A DNA stretch of 64,000 bases from UBA1757 sp045627385 (GTDB lineage Bacteria > Bacteroidota > Bacteroidia > Bacteroidales > UBA1402): assembly GCA_045627385.1 (NCBI GenBank), contig JAZQNO010000025.1:1-64000 (forward strand), in the 5' to 3' direction. The position numbers and the translations under genes are program-made. The notes under the pieces are model-generated. The model had not been told where the DNA came from, did not search any database, and saw nothing but the letters and a program-made list of their open reading frames with translations. Positions 58,584-64,000 of this stretch are shown here, piece after piece. The number at the start of each line of letters is the position of its first letter. The stretch's first letter is position 1.

Positions 58584-59255
58584 ATGGCAAAACTGACCTT
58601 GGTCCCCACACCCGTCGGCAATATGGAAGACATGAGCTTCCGTGCCGTACGCACTCTGAAAGAAGCCGATCTGATTCTGGCTGAAGACACCCGCACCAGT
58701 GCCCGTCTTCTCCAACATTTCGACATTCACACGCCGATGATGTCTCATCACAAGTTCAATGAGCATCAGACAGTCGAACAGTTCGCACAGCGCATCCTGT
58801 CGGGACAGAACATCGCACTCATCACCGATGCCGGTACGCCAGGCATATCCGATCCCGGATTCCTGCTGGTGCGCCATTGTGCCGCCAAAGGCATAGACAT
58901 CGAATGCCTCCCCGGCGCCACAGCCTTCGTTCCGGCCGTAGTCGTTTCCGGACTGCCCAACGACCGTTTCCACTTCGAAGGATTCCTGCCTCAGAAGAAA
59001 GGCCGTCAGACCCGGATGAAAGAACTCTCGGAACTGCCCTATACGTTCATCATATACGAATCGCCTTTCCGGGTTCAGAAAACGCTGGCTTCATTGTCCG
59101 AACTCTGCGGCCCCGAGCGTCAGGCTTCTGTCAGCCGTGAAATCAGCAAGTTGCATGAGGAGACCTGTCGCGGTACCTTGCAGGAACTGACCGCTCATTT
59201 TACCGAGCAGGAAGCCCGTGGAGAATTTGTGATATGTGTGGCTGGAAAAGATTAA
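58584..59255 (+). CDS. rsmI: 16S rRNA 2'-O-ribose C1402 methyltransferase
   Basis: 223 residues. Tetrapyrrole-methylase fold with the RsmI signatures LTLVPTPVGNMEDMSFRA at the N-terminus, EADLILAEDTRTSARLL, ALITDAGTPGISDPGF and IECLPGATAFVPAVVVSG. The enzyme methylates the 2'-OH of C1402 in the ribosomal decoding centre using SAM. It is shorter than the E. coli protein because the C-terminal extension is missing, as usual in Bacteroidota. It starts 24 bases after the acidic protein gene, and hflX begins 12 bases later. Confidence 0.93.
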   Translation: MAKLTLVPTPVGNMEDMSFRAVRTLKEADLILAEDTRTSARLLQHFDIHTPMMSHHKFNEHQTVEQFAQRILSGQNIALITDAGTPGISDPGFLLVRHCAAKGIDIECLPGATAFVPAVVVSGLPNDRFHFEGFLPQKKGRQTRMKELSELPYTFIIYESPFRVQKTLASLSELCGPERQASVSREISKLHEETCRGTLQELTAHFTEQEARGEFVICVAGKD

Positions 59256-59267
59256 CTTTGTCCTCCG

Positions 59268-60560
59268 ATGATTGAAGCACAGAAACCGATAGAAGAAGGT
59301 CAGGAAAGGACTCTGCTGGTGGGACTTGTCACACCTCAGCAAGACGAGCGCAAGTCGATGGAATACCTCGACGAACTGGCTTTTCTGGCCGAAACGGCCG
59401 GAGCGATGCCCGTGAAAAGGATAGTCCAGCGCTTGGAATATCCCAATGCCCGCACGATGGTAGGCCCCGGCAAACTGCAGGAAATCAAGGACTACGTCGA
59501 CAATAACGACATTTCTTTGGTCATCTTTGACGATGACCTGACGGCCGCACAGCATAAAAATGTGGATGATGTCCTGAAAGTGAAAGTTTTGGACCGCACC
59601 ACGCTCATCCTCACCATTTTCGCTGACCGCGCCAAAACAGCGCATGCCAAGACACAAGTGGAACTGGCCCAATACCAGTATTTCCTTCCCCGTCTGACCC
59701 GACTCTGGACCCATTTGGAACGTCAGCGCGGCGGTGGTGGCGTCAATTTGCGCGGTCCCGGTGAAACTCAGATCGAGACCGACCGTCGAATCATCCTGGA
59801 CAAGATTTCCAATCTGAAGAAGGAACTCCAGCGTATCGACCGTCAGAAGACCGTCCAGCGCAGCAACCGCGGCAAAATGGTGCGCGTGGCGCTTGTAGGC
59901 TATACTAATGTCGGCAAGTCCACCCTGATGAACGTCCTCAGCAAGTCGGACGTGTTTGCCGAAAACAAACTTTTCGCCACGCTCGATACCACTGTCCGAA
60001 AGGTCATTATCGACAATCTGCCTTTCCTGCTCACCGATACGGTCGGATTCATCCGAAAATTGCCCCACGACCTGGTCGAGTCGTTCAAATCGACGCTGGA
60101 CGAAGTGCGCGAAGCCGACCTGCTCTTGCACATTGTGGACATTTCGCATCCCTGCTTCGAGGAACAGATTGAAGTGGTCAATCGGACACTGGAGGAACTG
60201 AAGGCTCAAGATAAGCCCATCATCTTGGTATTCAACAAGATTGATGCATTCACCTATACACCGAAGGATCCCGACGACCTCACGCCTGTCCAACGCGAAA
60301 ACCTTTCGCTCGAAGACCTCAAGCGCACTTGGATGTCGAAAATGGCAGACAACTGCATTTTCATTTCCGCCAAAGAACGCGACGGCCTGGAAGAATTCAA
60401 GCAGATGGTCTACGACCGTGTCCGCGAAATCCATATCACCCGCTTCCCTTACAACGATTTCCTTTTCCAGAAATATGATCTCAGCGAGGGAGCGCTCGAA
60501 GAGCTCGGCATGGCTCCCGAACTTCAGAATCAGGACGAAACGCCCGATGCCGACATGTAG
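59268..60560 (+). CDS. hflX: Ribosome-associated GTPase HflX
   Basis: 430 residues. HflX N-terminal domain with NARTMVGPGKLQEIKDYV and LDRTTLILTIFADRAKTAHA, then GGGGVNLRGPGETQIETDRR, a hallmark of the family. The G domain has GYTNVGKSTLMN (G1), TDTVGFIRKLPHDLV (G3) and FNKIDAF (G4). HflX splits stalled 70S ribosomes under stress. A TAACTTTG promoter-like element ends only seven bases before the ATG, so a leaderless transcript is possible. Confidence 0.95.
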   Translation: MIEAQKPIEEGQERTLLVGLVTPQQDERKSMEYLDELAFLAETAGAMPVKRIVQRLEYPNARTMVGPGKLQEIKDYVDNNDISLVIFDDDLTAAQHKNVDDVLKVKVLDRTTLILTIFADRAKTAHAKTQVELAQYQYFLPRLTRLWTHLERQRGGGGVNLRGPGETQIETDRRIILDKISNLKKELQRIDRQKTVQRSNRGKMVRVALVGYTNVGKSTLMNVLSKSDVFAENKLFATLDTTVRKVIIDNLPFLLTDTVGFIRKLPHDLVESFKSTLDEVREADLLLHIVDISHPCFEEQIEVVNRTLEELKAQDKPIILVFNKIDAFTYTPKDPDDLTPVQRENLSLEDLKRTWMSKMADNCIFISAKERDGLEEFKQMVYDRVREIHITRFPYNDFLFQKYDLSEGALEELGMAPELQNQDETPDADM

Positions 60561-60592
60561 AAACAAATCAGTAACAATTAAAATAGAAAATT

Positions 60593-62239
60593 ATGGCAAC
60601 TGTTGATTTCAAGTACGCTCCCATGTTTCAATTGGGAGAAGATACGACCGAGTATTACAAACTTACCGACCAATATGTCAGTGTCGGCGAATTCGAAGGT
60701 CATCCCATTCTGAAAATCGAGAAAGAAGGTCTGACCGCCATGGCTCACGCCGCTTTCCGCGATGTCAGTTTCCTGCTTCGCCGCAGCCACAACCTTCAGG
60801 TGGCCAAGATTTTGAGCGATCCGGAAGCTTCTGAAAACGACAAGTATGTGGCTCTGACTTTCCTGCGCAATGCCGAAGTTTCCGCCAAGGGCAAACTGCC
60901 TCTGTGTCAGGATACCGGCACGGCCATCATCCACGGCGAGAAAGGTCAGCAGGTCTGGACCGGATTCAGCGATGAGGAAGCTTTGTCGAAGGGCGTTTTC
61001 CAAACTTATACGGAAGAAAACCTCCGGTACAGTCAGAATGCTCCACTGTCGATGTACGAGGAGGTCAACACCAAGTGCAACCTTCCCGCCCAGATCGATA
61101 TCGAAGCCGCCGAAGGAATGGAATACCGCTTCCTCTGTGTCACCAAAGGCGGCGGATCGGCCAACAAGACTTATCTCTATCAGGAGACCAAGGCCCGTAT
61201 CCAGAATCCCGGCACACTGATTCCTTTCCTGGTGGAAAAGATGAAGAGCCTCGGAACGGCCGCCTGCCCGCCTTACCATATCGCCATCGTCATCGGCGGT
61301 ACCAGCGCTGAAAAGAATCTTCTGACGGTCAAATTGGCTTCGACCCATTATTACGACAGCCTGCCCACCACGGGCGACGCCACAGGCCGTGCCTTCCGCG
61401 ATCTGGAACTCGAAAAGCTCCTACTGGACGAAGCCCACAAAATCGGTCTGGGCGCCCAGTTCGGCGGCAAATATATGGCTCACGACGTGCGTGTCGTACG
61501 TCTGCCGCGTCACGGCGCCAGTTGCCCGATCGGCTTGGGTGTGAGCTGTTCGGCCGACCGCAACATCAAGTGCAAAATCAACCGCGAAGGCATCTGGATT
61601 GAAAAGATGGACGACAAGCCCTACGAACTCATTCCCGCCGAACTGCGCAATGCCGGCGAAGGCGATGCGGTGAAAATCAATCTGAACCAGCCGATGAAGG
61701 ACGTCTGTGCCATCCTTTCGCAATATCCCATCGGCACCCGTCTGAGTCTGAACGGCACCATCATCGTGGGCCGCGACATCGCGCATGCTAAGCTGAAAGC
61801 CCGTCTGGACGCCGGTGAGGGCATGCCGCAGTATATGAAGGACCATCCCATCTATTATGCCGGTCCGGCCAAGACGCCCGCCGGAATGGCTTGCGGTTCC
61901 ATGGGCCCGACGACTGCCGGACGCATGGATCCTTACGTGGACGAGTTCCAGGACAATGGCGGCAGCCTCATCATGCTGGCCAAGGGCAACCGCGCCCAGT
62001 GTGTGACCGACGCCTGCCAGAAACACGGCGGCTTCTATCTGGGCAGCATCGGCGGTCCCGCCGCCATCTTGGCTCAGAACAACATCAAGAGCATCGAATG
62101 TGTGGAATATCCCGAACTGGGCATGGAAGCCATCTGGAAAATCGAAGTGGAAGATTTCCCGGCCTTCATTCTGGTCGACGACAAGGGAAATGATTTCTTC
62201 AAACAGCTGAAACCTTGGCCTTGCGCTTGTGGCAAATGA
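60593..62239 (+). CDS. Class I (iron-sulfur) fumarate hydratase
   Basis: 548 residues, a single-chain enzyme with alpha-like and beta-like parts joined. It carries cysteine-containing motifs fitting a 4Fe-4S cluster: GKLPLCQDTGTAII (alpha part) and GASCPIGLGVSCSADRN, plus GGGSANKTYLYQ and AGPAKTPAGMACGSMGPTTA in the beta part. It interconverts fumarate and malate; in fermenting Bacteroidota it feeds fumarate respiration and, through succinate, the propionate pathway whose decarboxylase opens this window. Thirty-two bases after hflX. Confidence 0.93.
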   Translation: MATVDFKYAPMFQLGEDTTEYYKLTDQYVSVGEFEGHPILKIEKEGLTAMAHAAFRDVSFLLRRSHNLQVAKILSDPEASENDKYVALTFLRNAEVSAKGKLPLCQDTGTAIIHGEKGQQVWTGFSDEEALSKGVFQTYTEENLRYSQNAPLSMYEEVNTKCNLPAQIDIEAAEGMEYRFLCVTKGGGSANKTYLYQETKARIQNPGTLIPFLVEKMKSLGTAACPPYHIAIVIGGTSAEKNLLTVKLASTHYYDSLPTTGDATGRAFRDLELEKLLLDEAHKIGLGAQFGGKYMAHDVRVVRLPRHGASCPIGLGVSCSADRNIKCKINREGIWIEKMDDKPYELIPAELRNAGEGDAVKINLNQPMKDVCAILSQYPIGTRLSLNGTIIVGRDIAHAKLKARLDAGEGMPQYMKDHPIYYAGPAKTPAGMACGSMGPTTAGRMDPYVDEFQDNGGSLIMLAKGNRAQCVTDACQKHGGFYLGSIGGPAAILAQNNIKSIECVEYPELGMEAIWKIEVEDFPAFILVDDKGNDFFKQLKPWPCACGK

Positions 62240-62257
62240 AGAAATGGTTTATATTTG
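62226..62257 (+). promoter_or_regulatory. Promoter of pyrH
   Basis: CTTG (62226-62229), 20 bases, TATATTTG (62250-62257). The -33 box lies inside the end of the fumarase gene. The pyrH ATG follows 30 bases downstream. Confidence 0.65.
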
Positions 62258-62287
62258 TCAAACGGCAAGTCAAAAGCATTTTCAGAT

Positions 62288-62995
62288 ATGAAATATAAGA
62301 GAATTCTCCTCAAACTCAGCGGTGAATCCCTGATGGGAAAGGCCCAGTACGGCATCGATCCCGAACGTTTGGCCGAGTATGCCGTCCAAATCAAGGAAAT
62401 CGCCGATATGGGCGTGCAGATCGGCATCGTCATCGGCGGAGGCAACATTTTCCGCGGTCTGGCGGGTGCGGCCAAGGGATACGAACGCGTCAAGGGCGAT
62501 CAGATGGGCATGCTGGCTACGGTCATCAATAGTCTGGCCCTCTGTTCGGCACTGGAAAGCATCGGCGCCAAAGCGCGCGTGCTGACGGCCGTGAGAATGG
62601 AACCCATCGGCGAATTTTACAGCAAACGCTATGCGCTCGAATGTATGGAAAAAGGCGAAATCTGCATTTTCTCCTGCGGAACGGGCTCGCCTTATTTCAC
62701 CACCGATACGGGATCTTCGCTCCGCGGCATCGAAATCGAAGCCGATGTGATGCTCAAAGGCACCCGTGTCGACGGCATCTACACCGCCGATCCTGAAAAA
62801 GATCCGAAGGCTGTCAAGTTCGACGACATCACATATGACGAGATTTACCTCCGCGGACTGAAGGTGATGGACCTCACGGCTACGACCATGTGCAAGGAAA
62901 ACAATCTGCCCATCATCGTATTCAATATGGACAAGCCCGGCAATCTGAAAAAGGTCATGACCGATGGCAACATCGGCACATTGGTACACAATTGA
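62288..62995 (+). CDS. pyrH: UMP kinase
   Basis: 235 residues of the amino-acid kinase fold. PyrH signatures: YKRILLKLSGESLMG, IGIVIGGGNIFRGLAGA, DQMGMLATVINSLAL, GTGSPYFTTDTGSSLRG and DGIYTADPEKDPKAVKF. It makes UDP from UMP with ATP. Start ATG 62288 lies just after a promoter; an upstream in-frame start would place coding sequence across the promoter. The next gene is frr, the conserved pyrH-frr order. Confidence 0.96.
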   Translation: MKYKRILLKLSGESLMGKAQYGIDPERLAEYAVQIKEIADMGVQIGIVIGGGNIFRGLAGAAKGYERVKGDQMGMLATVINSLALCSALESIGAKARVLTAVRMEPIGEFYSKRYALECMEKGEICIFSCGTGSPYFTTDTGSSLRGIEIEADVMLKGTRVDGIYTADPEKDPKAVKFDDITYDEIYLRGLKVMDLTATTMCKENNLPIIVFNMDKPGNLKKVMTDGNIGTLVHN

Positions 62996-63018
62996 AACAA
63001 CATCAAACAACAGACCCT

Positions 63019-63582
63019 ATGAACGAAGAAGCGGATCTTTATCTGAGCATGGCCGAAGATGCCATGTCGCAGACCATCAATTATCTGGACAAGAGTTTGT
63101 CGCGCATCCGCGCCGGCAAGGCCAGTGTGAACATCTTGGACGGCATCCGGGTGGATTACTATGGCACGATGACGGCTTTGAACGGTGTGGCCACTCTCTC
63201 GACTCCCGATGCCAAGACCATCGCCATCCAGCCTTGGGAAAAGAAGATGCTCCCCACCATCGAAAAAGCCATTATGGCTTCTCCGGTCGGCATCAATCCC
63301 GTCAACAACGGCGAAGTCATCATCCTGAGCATTCCGCCGCTTACCGAAGAGCGCCGTCGTGCCTTGGGCAAGCAGGTCCGTCAGGAAGCCGAAGACGCAA
63401 AGGTGGCTGTGCGCAACACTCGTCGCGACTGCATCGATTCGATGAAGAAACTCGTCAAGGACGGCATGTCTGAGGATTTGGGCAAGGACTACGAAGCCCG
63501 TGTCCAGCAGATTCACGACAAGTACATCAAGAAGGTCGACGAGATTGCCGCCGCCAAGGATAAGGAAATCATGACCGTCTGA
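63019..63582 (+). CDS. frr: Ribosome recycling factor
   Basis: 187 residues. RRF features: SLSRIRAGKASVNILDGIRV, IAIQPWEKKMLPTIEKAI, IILSIPPLTEERRRALGKQV and a C-terminal helix KYIKKVDEIAAAKDKEIMTV. It splits the post-termination ribosome with EF-G. Start ATG 63019 is 23 bases after the pyrH stop; longer upstream frames overlap pyrH. Confidence 0.96.
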   Translation: MNEEADLYLSMAEDAMSQTINYLDKSLSRIRAGKASVNILDGIRVDYYGTMTALNGVATLSTPDAKTIAIQPWEKKMLPTIEKAIMASPVGINPVNNGEVIILSIPPLTEERRRALGKQVRQEAEDAKVAVRNTRRDCIDSMKKLVKDGMSEDLGKDYEARVQQIHDKYIKKVDEIAAAKDKEIMTV

Positions 63583-63587
63583 CAGGC

Positions 63588-64000
63588 TTGAAAGGACTGG
63601 TTGTCAAAAATACGGGAAGCGATCTGCGTGTGCGCGGCGACGATGCGCAGATGTACGATTGCAAGATCAAGGGAAATCTGCGGATCAAAGGTATCCGCAG
63701 CACCAACCCTGTCGCCATCGGCGATTGGGTGAAGGTGGAAGGCGAGTCGGGCAACTTCTTTGTGAGTGAAGTGCTCGACCGTCGCAATTATCTGGTACGC
63801 AAGCCGGCCAACCTGTCCAAGCAACTGCACATCATCGCCGCCAATATCGATCTGGCCCTTCTGGTGGTCACTTTGCGCCATCCGGAAACGAATCTGGTTT
63901 TTGTGGACCGTTTTCTGGCCACCGCGGAGGCGTACAATATCCCTTCTTGTCTGGTTTTCAATAAAACGGATCTTTACGAAGATGAGGATAAGGAATATGC
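63588..64000 (+). CDS. rsgA: Ribosome small-subunit-dependent GTPase A, N-terminal part (cut by window end)
   Basis: The last 413 bases of the window read as an open frame that starts with TTG at 63588, five bases after frr, and has no stop before the edge. The protein begins (M)KGLVVKNTGSDLRVRG and continues CKIKGNLRIKGIRSTNPVAI, GDWVKVEGESGNFFVSEVLD, RRNYLVRKPANLSKQLHIIA and VDRFLATAEAYNIPSCLVFN, the OB-fold and start of the permuted G domain of RsgA. No ATG lies at the proper place, so TTG is the likely start. RsgA checks 30S maturation. About 137 residues are visible of some 300. Confidence 0.9.
   Translation, partial: MKGLVVKNTGSDLRVRGDDAQMYDCKIKGNLRIKGIRSTNPVAIGDWVKVEGESGNFFVSEVLDRRNYLVRKPANLSKQLHIIAANIDLALLVVTLRHPETNLVFVDRFLATAEAYNIPSCLVFNKTDLYEDEDKEY

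Overview
The window is a stretch of a Bacteroidota (probably Bacteroidales) chromosome. Signs of this are Bacteroidota-type promoters (TTTG, about 19-20 bases, TAnnTTTG), a SusC/SusD pair, a thiamine TonB receptor-PnuT-pyrophosphokinase operon behind a TPP riboswitch, a sodium-pumping methylmalonyl-CoA decarboxylase operon, a type IX-secretion-like C-terminal tail, and the gene order pyrH-frr-rsgA. The genus cannot be decided from sequence alone. I recognised no rRNA, tRNA, CRISPR array, insertion sequence or phage gene.

Layout. (1) 1-2.3 kb: end of a methylmalonyl-CoA decarboxylase operon (alpha, gamma, biotin carrier, beta). (2) 2.3-2.9 kb: non-coding stretch with a terminator, a dispersed repeat and a tandem 16-mer. 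(3) 2.9-23.3 kb: first pectin block. It holds two paralogous two-domain beta-helix/TIM-barrel proteins, a giant family 11 rhamnogalacturonan lyase, then a coupled run of DapA-type aldolase, SSS symporter, DUF3826 protein, two more paralogues of the two-domain family (the second without its C-terminal half) and a sialidase-like propeller. (4) 23.3-28.1 kb, minus strand: thiamine uptake operon and a CNNM/CorC-type membrane protein. (5) 28.3-31.7 kb: an (alpha/alpha)6 glycosidase and a family 1 pectate lyase. (6) 31.8-46.2 kb: a tight ten-gene co-directional run closed by a terminator: aldolase, SSS symporter, Fe-type alcohol dehydrogenase, PdxA2, DUF1537 sugar-acid kinase, GH28 polygalacturonase, NSS symporter, esterase, GH140 apiosidase-DUF3826 fusion, and a sialidase-like/xylose-isomerase-like fusion. 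(7) 46.2-52.6 kb: SusC-SusD-lipoprotein operon with a good promoter, a folded leader and a terminator. (8) 52.7-64 kb: M6-type protease, small lipoprotein, PBP4, acidic EP-rich protein, rsmI, hflX, class I fumarase, pyrH, frr and the start of rsgA.

How it fits together. Blocks 3, 5 and 6 look like a pectin locus with a rhamnogalacturonan II (RG-II) emphasis. The apiosidase is the strongest clue, because apiose in pectin is typical of RG-II. Hydrolases and lyases carry signal peptides; the aldolases, dehydrogenases and kinase do not, so sugars are released outside or in the periplasm, imported by the sodium symporters, and broken down in the cytosol. The most interesting proposal is that aldolase + alcohol dehydrogenase + DUF1537 kinase + PdxA2 (31.8-37.6 kb) form a redox-neutral route for the RG-II sugar acid Dha: pyruvate plus a C4 aldehyde acid, reduced to D-threonate, phosphorylated and oxidatively decarboxylated to DHAP. 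This is inference from family knowledge and stereochemistry.

Limits: all family calls come from reading motifs by eye; no alignment, HMM or structure prediction was run. Domain borders are approximate.
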